From positions 186,001 to 250,000 of the forward strand of contig CANRNJ010000001.1 in the NCBI GenBank assembly GCA_947631955.1: DNA of 64,000 nucleotides, given 5' to 3'. This document shows positions 55,798 through 64,000 of this stretch, one piece after another; positions within the stretch are counted from its first letter, which is position 1; every line of letters begins with the position of its first letter. A program made the position numbers and the translations under genes. The notes below the pieces were generated by a model. That model was not told the DNA's origin. It did not search any database and saw only the letters and a list, made by a program, of their open reading frames with translations. This stretch comes from an uncultured Lachnospiraceae bacterium. Lineage in GTDB: Bacteria > Bacillota > Clostridia > Lachnospirales > Lachnospiraceae.

Positions 55798-55870
55798 GTA
55801 ATTATACACCGGCCGTTCTGTTTTTTATATTTAATTCTTGCGGTTTAATATTTAATTTTTGCGGATTGGC
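55798..55870 (-). promoter_or_regulatory. Promoter region of the dCache chemoreceptor gene
   Basis: On the minus strand TGTATAAT offers a good -10 near 55800. Upstream are two tandem copies of an AT-rich 21-bp unit (CCGCAAAAATTAAATATTAAA and CCGCAAGAATTAAATATAAAA). TAAA followed 16 nt later by GCCGGTGT is a weak match to a sigma-28 motility promoter. The rest of the 247-bp gap holds nothing recognisable. Confidence 0.4.
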
Positions 55871-55957
55871 GCCGGGTCCCCGCGGATGCCTTAAGCGCCC
55901 TTACCGTCTGCACAGATCCCGCTTCCGGGCGGCCTCGCGCCGCCCCTCAAAAAGCCG

Positions 55958-56914
55958 TTACAGATACTTGATCAGTTCATCCCTGACGCCGTCCATACGG
56001 CTGTCCGAAATACCGAAATCCATTTCCCTGTAACTCCACGCCGCTCTGGAGATTTCGTATTTTTCAAACACACTGTTGATCACCTTAAACCATTTCAACG
56101 CATCCTCCGGCGAAACCCGGTCGATCACGCCGTATTCGCCGCAGTACAGGCAGGTGCCGTTGTCAGCCGCCTTCTTCAGGGCGTCCGCAAACAGCTTCTC
56201 GAAGTACTCCGGAGTAACGTTCATCTCCTCAAAGGAAAACTTCTTATCCGTCAGATCCTTGACCCACGGTGCGCCCTGATGGGTAAACTCCAGCGGAGAA
56301 TAACAGTGGAAATTATAGACCACCTTATCGTCGAACGGAGCGGGCAGATCCTTCACCGCTTCCGCGCTGTTGTTCCAGTAACTGCCCAACAGTATCAGCG
56401 TGTCGGGCGCATCCCGGCGTATCCTCTCGATGCATTTTCCGGAAATGGCGTTCCAGACAGCGCTGAACTTCTGGTCCGTGACCTCGTTCAGCAGTTCAAA
56501 CGCCACATGGTCCGAATAGGAGCCGAAACGCTTTGCCAGTTCCGCCCACAGATCATAAAACCTTTCCTGATATTTCTCATTTTCAAAGAAACCGCTCTCC
56601 TCTTCTCCCTCGTCGAAAGAAAAGCCCGCCGTCTTGTGCAGATCGATGATGGCGTTCAGTCCGTACTTCTTGGCCAGACCGACAGCCGCATCGACCCGGT
56701 CGAACCCTGTCCGGTCATATCCGCCGTCCTCATTCTCCAAAATGTTGTAATCTACCGGGATCCTCACATGGTCAAGCCCCCATGAGGCGATCTTCTCGAA
56801 ATCCGGCTCGGTGATAAAGCGGTCCAGTCTTTCTTTACTGTAATCGCACTGGGAAAACCATCCGCCCAGATCGATCCCTCTGTAAAAACCTTTTTCCTTC
56901 ATTATATTTCCCAT
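55958..56914 (-). CDS. GH5 glycoside hydrolase (cellulase family)
   Basis: 318 residues, a single GH5 TIM barrel without signal peptide. Acid/base E144 in ELLNEVT and nucleophile E260 in YCGEYGV; also HVRIPVDY, IIDLHKTAG and NFHCYSPLEFTHQG. It should cut beta-linked glucan, mannan or xylan-type oligosaccharides in the cytoplasm. AAAGGAG is 6 nt before the ATG. It sits between two chemoreceptor genes in the second glycan unit. Confidence 0.93.
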   Translation of the reverse strand: MGNIMKEKGFYRGIDLGGWFSQCDYSKERLDRFITEPDFEKIASWGLDHVRIPVDYNILENEDGGYDRTGFDRVDAAVGLAKKYGLNAIIDLHKTAGFSFDEGEEESGFFENEKYQERFYDLWAELAKRFGSYSDHVAFELLNEVTDQKFSAVWNAISGKCIERIRRDAPDTLILLGSYWNNSAEAVKDLPAPFDDKVVYNFHCYSPLEFTHQGAPWVKDLTDKKFSFEEMNVTPEYFEKLFADALKKAADNGTCLYCGEYGVIDRVSPEDALKWFKVINSVFEKYEISRAAWSYREMDFGISDSRMDGVRDELIKYL

Positions 56915-56927
56915 CGCTTACTCCTTT

Positions 56928-56991
56928 CTCCGTTACAGTCGTAACGGCCCGTAACGGATCGATACGGATCGTTACAGACCGTTGCAAACCT
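56928..56991 (-). repeat. 10-bp tandem repeat before the GH5 gene
   Basis: Six consecutive units of about 10 bp on the minus strand (CAACGGTCTG, TAACGATCCG, TATCGATCCG, TTACGGGCCG, TTACGACTG, TAACGGAG), each partly palindromic around CGTAACG. It fills the space between the upstream chemoreceptor stop and the GH5 ribosome-binding site. Confidence 0.75.
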
Positions 56992-57009
56992 GCATACCTT
57001 CTGTATCTG

Positions 57010-58410
57010 CTATACTCTCTTAAAACGATTCACTTCATCGTTCAGCTTCTGTGAAATCTTCTGGTTATGCTCTGTTTCTCTCTGGATCTCGACCATGGAC
57101 TCTACCAGAGCCACCGCGTTATCCGCCACATTGGTGATGCCCTGCGCGTTGTCTTCCACAACAGTAGAGATATCGTTGATGCCGTTGCTCATATTGTCCA
57201 TCGTCTGGCTGATGTCTTCCGCATTGACGGCCATATCGTTCAGGATCTCGTCCACGCTGTCCGCATCCTGCTTATACTGTTTTACGACGTCCACGAAACT
57301 GTCGTAATCCTTCATGACATTGTCGCCGACAAACTGCAGCATCTGCTCGGCATTTTTCGCAAGCTTTTCCACAGCTTCCGTAACAAGGCTGCTGATATTC
57401 TGAATATTGCCGGCCGCCTGTGCGCTGCTGTCCGCCAGACCTCTGATCTCGTCCGCAACGACTGCGAATCCTCTTCCGGCCTCGCCCGCTCTCGCCGCTT
57501 CGATCGAAGCGTTCAGGGAAAGGAGGTTGGTCTGGCTTGTGATGCTCAGTATCTCCTGCGTCATTTCATTGATCTTCTGTGCATTGCGGCTCTCCTCCAA
57601 AGCAGCCTGCAGGGCCTCCCGGATCTGGGAGATCGTCTGTCCCGCATACTCTTTGCTCTCAATAGTCATTTGGTGCATCTTCGTCGCGCGCTCCTGAATA
57701 TCACGCACCAGACTTACGCCGTCCTGTACACTGGACGCCATGGAATGGATCTCGCTCAGGATATTGCTGCTGCCGGTAGAGAGCTGGCTGAGTGTAGCCG
57801 AGATCTCTTCCATGCTCGCCGCCATCTCCTCCGTCGCCGCGGATACATTGCTCGCACTCTCGTTGGAATCCACGATCTGGTCGGTAATGATCTGCGCCGA
57901 ATGTGCCATATTGCCGGATTCCGTCTTCAGATCCTGCATGATCTTCTGCAGCTGCCCGATGAAACCGTTGATTCCAACTGCCATCTGGCCTATTTCATCT
58001 CCCGTTTTGGCCGGGACCCTCTCGGTCAGATCGCCTTCGCCCGCATCCAGCTTGTCGGTGATCGACCGGAGCGCCGCGCCGGACTCCCTTGCCGGTTTCA
58101 CGATCGTCTTGGCCACGATAATGACCGTGACCACCAGTATGATAAGATATAACACCGCTGCGCAGTAATTGAAGATCACGGTCCCCTCGATCTGCACCTG
58201 ACTGCTCTGTATCGTGTCGTCCGTTTCCTTCATGAGCGCCGTCATGTCCGCGTCTGCCTCCAGACTTTTCAGCGACTGGCATGCGTCATTGATCCGGCTG
58301 TTAAAGCTGCTGATCGTCTTCAGGCCTGAAATATTCAGCCCGATGATCGTGATAAGCAGCACGCCAATGACCCCCAGTACAATGTAGATCTTCATTCCGA
58401 TACTTTTCAT
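57010..58410 (-). CDS. Methyl-accepting chemotaxis protein with short extracellular loop
   Basis: 466 residues: TM1 (about 8-28), an extracellular segment of only about 50 residues, TM2 (about 80-103), HAMP ([20 protein letters not shown]), a methylation region ([20 protein letters not shown]) and the signalling tip ([34 protein letters not shown]). The small sensor suggests it relies on a binding protein or senses membrane state. It has its own promoter. Confidence 0.94.
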   Translation of the reverse strand: MKSIGMKIYIVLGVIGVLLITIIGLNISGLKTISSFNSRINDACQSLKSLEADADMTALMKETDDTIQSSQVQIEGTVIFNYCAAVLYLIILVVTVIIVAKTIVKPARESGAALRSITDKLDAGEGDLTERVPAKTGDEIGQMAVGINGFIGQLQKIMQDLKTESGNMAHSAQIITDQIVDSNESASNVSAATEEMAASMEEISATLSQLSTGSSNILSEIHSMASSVQDGVSLVRDIQERATKMHQMTIESKEYAGQTISQIREALQAALEESRNAQKINEMTQEILSITSQTNLLSLNASIEAARAGEAGRGFAVVADEIRGLADSSAQAAGNIQNISSLVTEAVEKLAKNAEQMLQFVGDNVMKDYDSFVDVVKQYKQDADSVDEILNDMAVNAEDISQTMDNMSNGINDISTVVEDNAQGITNVADNAVALVESMVEIQRETEHNQKISQKLNDEVNRFKRV

Positions 58411-58492
58411 ACCACAACCTCCTGCTATCTATTTCTATTTTCTTTCTGCTGACACGATATGTATCTGCCGTCCGAAAAATATGTACATCTAT

Positions 58493-58537
58493 ATTGTATT
58501 ACTTTTCCACCCTATAAATCAACTGTAAACGGTTGAT
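58493..58537 (-). promoter_or_regulatory. Promoter with inverted repeat before the chemoreceptor gene
   Basis: TTGATT (58517-58522) and TACAAT (58493-58498), spacer 18 bp, on the minus strand. An inverted repeat ATCAAC-N8-GTTGAT (58518-58537) overlaps the -35; its centre TGTAAACGG resembles LacI/CcpA-type sites but lacks the full match. Confidence 0.5.
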
Positions 58538-58546
58538 AAATTGTAC

Positions 58547-60361
58547 TTAAATTGTATTTCCCGAAAACTGCGTCATATACAGTTCATAATATCTGCCTTT
58601 CTGACTGAGCAGTTCCTCGTGATTGCCCGCCTCGATGATCCTGCCCTGATCCATGACAACGATGTAGTCGGCGTCTTGGATCGTGGAGAGCCGGTGGGCG
58701 ATGATCAGACTGGTCCTGTTCTCCATCAGCTTCACCATGGCGTCTTGGATCTTCTTCTCCGTTCTGGTATCCACGCTGGACGTAGCTTCGTCCAGTATGA
58801 GAATCTTCGGCTGCGCCAGAAATGCCCTCGCGATAGCCAGCAGCTGCCTTTGTCCCTGGGAAAGATTATAACCCTCTCCCGAAAGCATCGTGTCGTAACC
58901 GTCCTTTAAACGCATCACCATGTCGTGGCAGTTGCTCATGACGGCCGCCCGTATCATGTCTTCATCCGACGCCTGCTCATTGGAGTATTTCAGATTATTT
59001 CTGACCGTATCTGCAAAGAGCACCGTATCCTGAAGCACGATCGCCGTATTTTGGCGCAGGATACGGCAGTCTATGTCTTTGATATCGACACCGTCGATCG
59101 ATATCTCCCCGCTGTCCGCATCGTAAAAGCGCATCAGCAGGTTCACCACCGTCGTCTTGCCGCTGCCGGTGGCTCCCACCAGTGCGATCTTATGTCCCGC
59201 CCGCACTTCCAGACAAAAGTCATGCAGCACCTGCTGCCCCGGAATATAGGAAAAGTTCACATTCTGAAACGTGATGACGCCCTGCGCGCCTTCCATATCC
59301 CTGCTGCCCGACTTGTCTTCCCTCGTCTGGTCCATGATTGCGAACACGCGCTCCGCTCCGGCAATAGCCGTCTGGATCTGCCCGTATATCTGGGCAAGTT
59401 CGTCAATGGGCCGCCCGAACTGTTTGGCATAGACGATAAAGGCGGAGATAACGCCGATGGAGATCATTCCGTTCACCGCAAAATACCCGCCGAACGCGGC
59501 AATGATAACGAACCCCACGTTGTTGATCACGTTCATGACCGGCCCCATGGATCCGCCCAGTATCTCGGCAATGATACCGGATCTGGTCAGTTCGTCCGCG
59601 GTTCTGTCAAACTCTTCCACGACGGCTTCCTGACGCTCATATGCGACCACCGTTTTGTAGCCGCCCACCATCTCCTCCACCGTGCCGTTGAGTTCTCCCA
59701 GCAGTTCCTGCCGTCTGCGGTAAAAAGCCCGCATGGCTTTGGACAGAAACTTGGTCGCCGCGATGGTGAGGATCACCGTGGTACAGGACAGGAGCGCCAG
59801 AGGGGGACACAGATACAGCATCATCGCCACCGTTCCGAGCACGGTAAGGATCCCTGAAAAAAGCGAACTGAGCGACTGCGACACCGTGTTGGAGATATTT
59901 TCCACATCGTTCGTCATGCGGCTCATGATATCGCCGTGGGAATGTCCGTCTATGTATTTTACCGGAAGGTTCACCACGCAGTCGAACAGATCTTCCCGCA
60001 TCTTCTTCACCACACGCTGGCTTAAGACCGCGCTTTCCCTGCTCTGTAAGAATGTCCCCACGCCATGGACGCCATATACGGCCAGCATAAACAGCAGTAT
60101 CGGCGTCAGCCGGTCAAACTCTCTTCCCGACACCCGGTCTATGGCTTCGCTCTGAAGTCTGGGCGCATAGACGGACGCCGCCACCACGACAAACACCACC
60201 GCCGACAGAAAGAGCACAGTCATACGCTCGTGCGCAAAATACTTTACGAGGCGTCCGAGCGTCTTCTGCATATCTTTTGGCTTCTCCACCTGTCTGTTGC
60301 GGGGGCCGCGCATCCCCGGCACTTTGTATTTACTCATGGATTGTTCTCTGTCTTCGGCCAT
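58547..60361 (-). CDS. ABC exporter half-transporter, consensus ATP site
   Basis: 604 residues: six TM helices (type IV exporter fold) and a C-terminal ATPase with Walker A VGATGSGKTTVV, signature NLSQGQRQ and Walker B ILILDEATSSVD with the catalytic Glu. It forms a heterodimer with the half-transporter encoded just upstream, whose catalytic Glu is changed. Such pairs export drugs, lipids or peptides. I use the ATG at 60361; a GTG at 60373 overlapping the upstream stop is also possible. Confidence 0.93.
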   Translation of the reverse strand: MAEDREQSMSKYKVPGMRGPRNRQVEKPKDMQKTLGRLVKYFAHERMTVLFLSAVVFVVVAASVYAPRLQSEAIDRVSGREFDRLTPILLFMLAVYGVHGVGTFLQSRESAVLSQRVVKKMREDLFDCVVNLPVKYIDGHSHGDIMSRMTNDVENISNTVSQSLSSLFSGILTVLGTVAMMLYLCPPLALLSCTTVILTIAATKFLSKAMRAFYRRRQELLGELNGTVEEMVGGYKTVVAYERQEAVVEEFDRTADELTRSGIIAEILGGSMGPVMNVINNVGFVIIAAFGGYFAVNGMISIGVISAFIVYAKQFGRPIDELAQIYGQIQTAIAGAERVFAIMDQTREDKSGSRDMEGAQGVITFQNVNFSYIPGQQVLHDFCLEVRAGHKIALVGATGSGKTTVVNLLMRFYDADSGEISIDGVDIKDIDCRILRQNTAIVLQDTVLFADTVRNNLKYSNEQASDEDMIRAAVMSNCHDMVMRLKDGYDTMLSGEGYNLSQGQRQLLAIARAFLAQPKILILDEATSSVDTRTEKKIQDAMVKLMENRTSLIIAHRLSTIQDADYIVVMDQGRIIEAGNHEELLSQKGRYYELYMTQFSGNTI

Positions 60362-60369
60362 CTCGTCCC

Positions 60370-62100
60370 TCACTTCTTCAGCTGAGAATCATAGATATCT
60401 CTATAGATCCCGCTGCTTTCCATAAGCTGCGCATGACTTCCGCACGCCGCCAGTCTTCCGTTTTCGATCACCGCGATGCGGTCCGCGTCTTTTACGGAAG
60501 CGATCCGCTGCGCTATGATGATCTTCGTCGTATCGGGATACTCTTTTTGAAGCTTCTGATACAGTTCCGCTTCCGTTTTCAGATCCAGTGCACTGGTCGT
60601 ATCGTCAAAAATAAGGATCTCCGCATTTTTCAGGATCGCTCTCGCTATGGCTACCCGCTGCTTCTGGCCGCCGGACAGACTGTGGCCGCCCTGCGCCACC
60701 TGCGTGTCCAACCCTTCTTCCTTCCTGTCGATGAACTCCAGCGCCTGCGCCGTGCCTGCCGCATGGCGTATCTGCCCGTCGTCGGCGCTCGTATCTCCCC
60801 ACGCGATATTTTCTCTTATGGAAGTGCTGAAGATCTCGCTTTTCTGCAAAGCGACCGCGATCTTTCCGCGCAGCGCGCTCAGAGTGTATTCGCGGACGTC
60901 CCTGTCGTCCACCAGAACCTGTCCGTCCGTCGCGTCGTAGAATCTTGGGATAAGATTGACCAGACTGGATTTTCCGCAGCCGGTGGCGCCCAGTATCCCC
61001 AGTGTTTCGCCGGGCTGTATCGTCAGGTCGAAATGCTCGATCACTTTCTCCGTTCCCATACCGGGGTACGCGAAAGAAACGTCCCTAAATTCCACTTTTC
61101 CCTTCACGGAAGTTTCCGTTTCCCCGTCAAATGTTCCGTCGGTGATCGAAGGATCACAGTCGAGCACTTCCTTGATACGCCTGCCCGAAGCGACGCCGCG
61201 GGATACCGTCTGGAAGATCATGGTCATGCGCATCACCGCGTTTAAGATCTGGGATATGTATGTGACCGCCGCCATCACGTCGCCGGGCGTGGTATGGCCC
61301 GCGCCCACCTGAATGGCGCCCACCTTGATAACAGCCACCACGGAAACATTCAGAAGGATGTTCATAATGGGCGTCATATAGGACAAAAGAAGCAGCACGT
61401 CCAACTGCGTGCCCACAAGGTCGTCATTTGCACGTCCGAACCGCTCCTTCTCATAGTCTTCTTTGACATAAGCCTTGACCACCCGGATCCCGGATACGTT
61501 CTCCTGCATGACGTTGTTTAAGCGGTCCAGTCTGTCCTGAAGCACCGTAAACATCGGATTGGTTTTGGCAATAAAAAAGATCACGCACAACACGATCAGC
61601 GGAAGTACGCATACCACCACGATGCCGAAACTCAGATGCAGGGTCAGCATACACACGATACCGCCTGCAAACAGCAGAAACGTACGCACGAATCCGCGGA
61701 CGCACTGGGACAGGAGGTTCTGTACCTGCGTGATGTCGTTGGTGACTCTCGTGATCAGCGAGCCGGTCGAAAACCGGTCCGTCTGCTCAAAAGAAAGCGC
61801 CATGATCCTGCGAAAGGCGTCCTTTCTGATATCGTTGCCGTAATTTTGACTGCACAGATTGGCAAATACGCCGGACATAATGCCGCAGCAGCACCCGAAC
61901 AGCACAAGGCAGATCATCCGCAGCCCGGTGTGAATGACCAAAGACATGTCGCCCACACCGCCGTTGGAAAGTCCCAGCACCCCTTCGTCCACGATGGTCC
62001 CCATCAGACGCGGCTGAAGCAGATCCATACTCACTTCGCCGAGCATGAACAGCGGCGCCAATATAAAAAACAGCCAATACTTTCTTAGATATTTGATCAT
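60370..62100 (-). CDS. ABC exporter half-transporter, degenerate ATP site
   Basis: 576 residues: six TM helices and an ATPase with Walker A LGATGCGKSSLV, signature SLSGGQKQ, and Walker B ILIFDDTTSALD, where the catalytic Glu is Asp. Together with the consensus partner this is the layout of heterodimeric exporters such as BmrCD or TM287/288. The ribosome-binding site is weak. A 31-codon frame ending in ATGA on the start codon may couple translation, but is not a supported gene. Confidence 0.92.
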   Translation of the reverse strand: MIKYLRKYWLFFILAPLFMLGEVSMDLLQPRLMGTIVDEGVLGLSNGGVGDMSLVIHTGLRMICLVLFGCCCGIMSGVFANLCSQNYGNDIRKDAFRRIMALSFEQTDRFSTGSLITRVTNDITQVQNLLSQCVRGFVRTFLLFAGGIVCMLTLHLSFGIVVVCVLPLIVLCVIFFIAKTNPMFTVLQDRLDRLNNVMQENVSGIRVVKAYVKEDYEKERFGRANDDLVGTQLDVLLLLSYMTPIMNILLNVSVVAVIKVGAIQVGAGHTTPGDVMAAVTYISQILNAVMRMTMIFQTVSRGVASGRRIKEVLDCDPSITDGTFDGETETSVKGKVEFRDVSFAYPGMGTEKVIEHFDLTIQPGETLGILGATGCGKSSLVNLIPRFYDATDGQVLVDDRDVREYTLSALRGKIAVALQKSEIFSTSIRENIAWGDTSADDGQIRHAAGTAQALEFIDRKEEGLDTQVAQGGHSLSGGQKQRVAIARAILKNAEILIFDDTTSALDLKTEAELYQKLQKEYPDTTKIIIAQRIASVKDADRIAVIENGRLAACGSHAQLMESSGIYRDIYDSQLKK

Positions 62101-62206
62101 TTTTCTTTTTTCACTTTCACCTTTTCTGTTGTCGGCCAGACGCTTTCGTCTTCCACGCGCCCTCTTCTATAGAAGATACAGGAAAGGATCATCCCGATAA
62201 AGGAAT

Positions 62207-63232
62207 CTATCTCTGTACACGGCCGGATGCGTCGCCGCCCGCCAGTTTCAAGACTTCCTCCATGGAAACCATATTGTAATCGCCCTCGATGGAATGTTTC
62301 AGGCAGGATGCCGCAACGGCGAACTCGATGGTCTTTTCCGCGTCGTATCCGCTCAGGGATGCCGCGATCAGTCCCGCGCCGAAACTGTCCCCGCCGCCCA
62401 CGCGGTCCACGATATGCATTTTGTACTGTCTGCTGAAATAATAATCCGTCCCGTCGTACAGCATAGCGGACCAATTGTTGTCATTGGCAGACAGCGACTC
62501 CCGCAGAGTGATCGCCACTTTTGCGAATCCGAACCGGTCGGACAGCTGTTTTGCCACATCCTTGTATCCCTCTCTGTTGACTTCGCCCGCCGTCACATCC
62601 GTATCGGCCGCATGTATGCCGAACACATCCGCCGCGTCCTCTTCATTGGCTATGCACACGTCCACATACCGGCACAGTTCTCCCATCACCTTTCCGGCTT
62701 TCTCTTTGCTCCACAGCTTATTGCGGTAGTTCAGGTCGCAGGAGATCGTCACGCCCGCCGCTTTCGCTGCCTTACAGGCCTCCATGCAGATGGCGGCGAC
62801 GTTATCGTTCAGCGCGGGAGTGATTCCCGTAAAATGAAACCACTGTGCGCCGTCAAAGACCGCTTTCCAGTCAAAATCCTCCATGGCAGCCTCGGCTATG
62901 GAAGAGCCCGCCCTGTCATAGATCACTTTGGAAGGCCGCTGCGACGCGCCCTTTTCCAGATAATAAATGCCTATGCGGCTGCCGCCGCGCGCGATAAGCG
63001 ACGTGTCCACGCCGTACCTGCGCAGGGAATTGACCGCCGCCTGTCCTATCTCATGGGCCGGAAGTCTGCTGACAAACGCTGCGTCGAACCCGAAATTAGC
63101 CAGAGATACCGCCACGTTAGCCTCGCCGCCCCCAAAAGTCGCTCCCAGTTTGTCCGCCTGAACGAAACGATAATATCCTTCCGGTGCAAGCCTCAGCATC
63201 AGCTCGCCAAATGTGATCACTCTATTTCCCAT
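62207..63232 (-). CDS. kdgK: 2-keto-3-deoxygluconate kinase (PfkB family)
   Basis: KdgK phosphorylates KDG to KDPG, the substrate of the aldolase encoded by the overlapping upstream gene. 341 residues, PfkB fold: VITFGELMLRLAPEG, GGGEANVAVSLANFGFDAAFVSRLPAHEIG, and the C-terminal signature VDRVGGGDSFGAGLIAAS with the catalytic Asp. The ATG at 63232 follows AAGGAG and overlaps the eda stop by about 11 bp. It serves hexuronate breakdown after UxaC, fitting pectin-rich food. Confidence 0.95.
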   Translation of the reverse strand: MGNRVITFGELMLRLAPEGYYRFVQADKLGATFGGGEANVAVSLANFGFDAAFVSRLPAHEIGQAAVNSLRRYGVDTSLIARGGSRIGIYYLEKGASQRPSKVIYDRAGSSIAEAAMEDFDWKAVFDGAQWFHFTGITPALNDNVAAICMEACKAAKAAGVTISCDLNYRNKLWSKEKAGKVMGELCRYVDVCIANEEDAADVFGIHAADTDVTAGEVNREGYKDVAKQLSDRFGFAKVAITLRESLSANDNNWSAMLYDGTDYYFSRQYKMHIVDRVGGGDSFGAGLIAASLSGYDAEKTIEFAVAASCLKHSIEGDYNMVSMEEVLKLAGGDASGRVQR

Positions 63233-63881
63233 TTTCCGCTCCTTTCCGAACTCTGGCCGCCAACGCTGCCGCTTCCTGCGCAAGGGCCTTGATCTCATCG
63301 AATCTTCCCGCTTTGATCAGATCGCTCTTCACCATCCAGCTTCCGCCGCAGGCGATGACCTCTTTACTCTCCAGATATTTCTCCAGATTGCCCGCGTTCA
63401 CACCGCCGGTAGGCATGAACCGCAGTCCCGTATACGGAGCCGCGATCGCCTTGATCGTCGCGATGCCGCCGAAAGATTCTGCGGGAAAGAATTTCACCAC
63501 TTTCAGCCCCCTCTTGACCGCCTGCGCCACCTCCGACGGGGTGATGCACCCCGGAAACACGGGAATGTTTTTGGCAAGACAGTAATCCACGATCTCCGGA
63601 TCGAATCCGGGGCTGACGATAAACTTCGCCCCGGCCTTCACGGCCTGCTCCACCTGTTCGATCGTCAGGACGGTGCCCGCGCCTACGAACATATCGGGGA
63701 ACTCTCTTGTCATGATCTCGATGGATTCCTGCGCCGCATCGGTGCGGAACGTCACTTCCGCGCAGGGCAGTCCTCCCTCACAGAGCGCTTTGGCCAGCGG
63801 CGCCGCATCTTTTGCGTCATGAAGCACGACCACAGGCACAATGCCCGTATCGTATAAAGTTTCCGTTACACTTTTCATCAT
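63222..63881 (-). CDS. eda: KDPG aldolase
   Basis: Splits 2-keto-3-deoxy-6-phosphogluconate to pyruvate and glyceraldehyde-3-phosphate. 219 residues, class I TIM barrel with the Schiff-base K130 in VVKFFPAE, the proton-relay E42 in CAEVTFR, and GAGTVLT and MPTGGVN phosphate contacts. Two adjacent ATG codons follow GGAGAGGT; either could start. It overlaps kdgK and follows uxaC by 12 bp. Confidence 0.96.
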   Translation of the reverse strand: MMKSVTETLYDTGIVPVVVLHDAKDAAPLAKALCEGGLPCAEVTFRTDAAQESIEIMTREFPDMFVGAGTVLTIEQVEQAVKAGAKFIVSPGFDPEIVDYCLAKNIPVFPGCITPSEVAQAVKRGLKVVKFFPAESFGGIATIKAIAAPYTGLRFMPTGGVNAGNLEKYLESKEVIACGGSWMVKSDLIKAGRFDEIKALAQEAAALAARVRKGAENGK

Positions 63882-63893
63882 ACCTCTCCTTTT

Positions 63894-64000
63894 CTACAGA
63901 TCAAATCCGAAATACCTCACGGCATTGTTGTAAGAGATCCCTTTGACGATCTTTTCAAGCGCCTCATAGTCTTCCGGGTATTCCCCGTTTTCCACCCAGC
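63894..64000 (-). CDS. uxaC: Glucuronate isomerase, C-terminal end
   Basis: Only the last 34 codons are in the window: [18 protein letters not shown] then [15 protein letters not shown]. The end matches UxaC, which turns glucuronate or galacturonate into fructuronate or tagaturonate. The gene continues beyond 64000. Its place before eda and kdgK supports the call. Confidence 0.8.
   Translation of the reverse strand, partial: WVENGEYPEDYEALEKIVKGISYNNAVRYFGFDL

Noticed and set aside
58518..58537. CcpA cre site at the chemoreceptor promoter
   Set aside because: TGTAAACGGTTGAT lacks the closing CA of the cre consensus; kept only as an unassigned inverted repeat.
62097..62474. Frame overlapping the kdgK 3' end and ending on the ABC exporter start
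   Set aside because: Most of it is a shadow of kdgK. Only the last 31 codons are free, and they have no clear ribosome-binding site.

Overview
The window looks like chromosomal DNA from a motile, plant-polysaccharide-degrading Clostridia, most likely Lachnospiraceae. The evidence is the gene families: a trp operon behind a T-box leader, YesM/YesN two-component regulators, LplABC- and AraNPQ-type ABC importers, GH43/GH51/GH5 enzymes, YesL, YitT, BlaI/BlaR1-like pairs and XRE-membrane proteins. G+C is around one half by eye, with AT-rich intergenic regions. Nearly all genes lie on the minus strand. No rRNA, tRNA, CRISPR array, prophage or intact insertion sequence was recognised.

Region 1 (1-6.1 kb): trpEGCFBA transcribed leftwards from a good sigma-A promoter through a Trp T-box leader with an attenuator; trpD is missing from its usual place. 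Region 2 (6.1-14.2 kb): a six-TM chemoreceptor, an Fe-S type Rrf2 regulator, a conserved unknown protein on the plus strand, and a signalling set made of a membrane-anchored BMP-family binding protein, a hybrid histidine kinase and a double-receiver response regulator. Region 3 (14.2-21.8 kb): a metallophosphoesterase, a PdaA-like polysaccharide deacetylase lipoprotein, a hairpin-rich repeat element, a hypothetical gene, and a glycerol operon (glpK, GlpA-like dehydrogenase, FAD/NAD oxidoreductase, DUF1667 protein).

Region 4 (21.8-35.3 kb) is an arabinan utilisation locus. It has an exported endo-arabinanase lipoprotein, an AraNPQ-like importer with YesL, intracellular GH43 and GH51 arabinosidases, a second intracellular GH43 on the plus strand, an ArsR-type regulator with a beta-rich C-terminal domain, and a diguanylate cyclase fused to a LamG-like lectin domain. 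A palindrome of the form AAAATATTTTA recurs at the promoters here and is a candidate operator for the ArsR-type regulator. Region 5 (35.4-44.7 kb) holds ordinary and accessory genes: HAD phosphatase, YitT, DUF3237, a BlaI/BlaR1-like pair with a non-beta-lactam sensor and triple operators, a DinB-like protein, an MmcQ/EVE-like fusion, an XRE membrane regulator, and a decayed patch with a cytidine deaminase pseudogene bounded by 20-bp direct repeats. Region 6 (44.7-58.4 kb) is a second glycan unit: LplABC-like importer, YesMN-like two-component system, GH43, GH5 and two chemoreceptors. Region 7 (58.5-64 kb) holds a heterodimeric ABC exporter and hexuronate catabolism (kdgK, eda, end of uxaC).

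Two patterns cut across the window. Several short gaps between co-directional genes are filled by degenerate tandem repeats (7.6, 8.4, 20.1, 32.5, 50.2 and 56.9 kb). Both sugar importers carry a strong hairpin just after the binding-protein gene, which fits over-production of the binding protein relative to the permeases.
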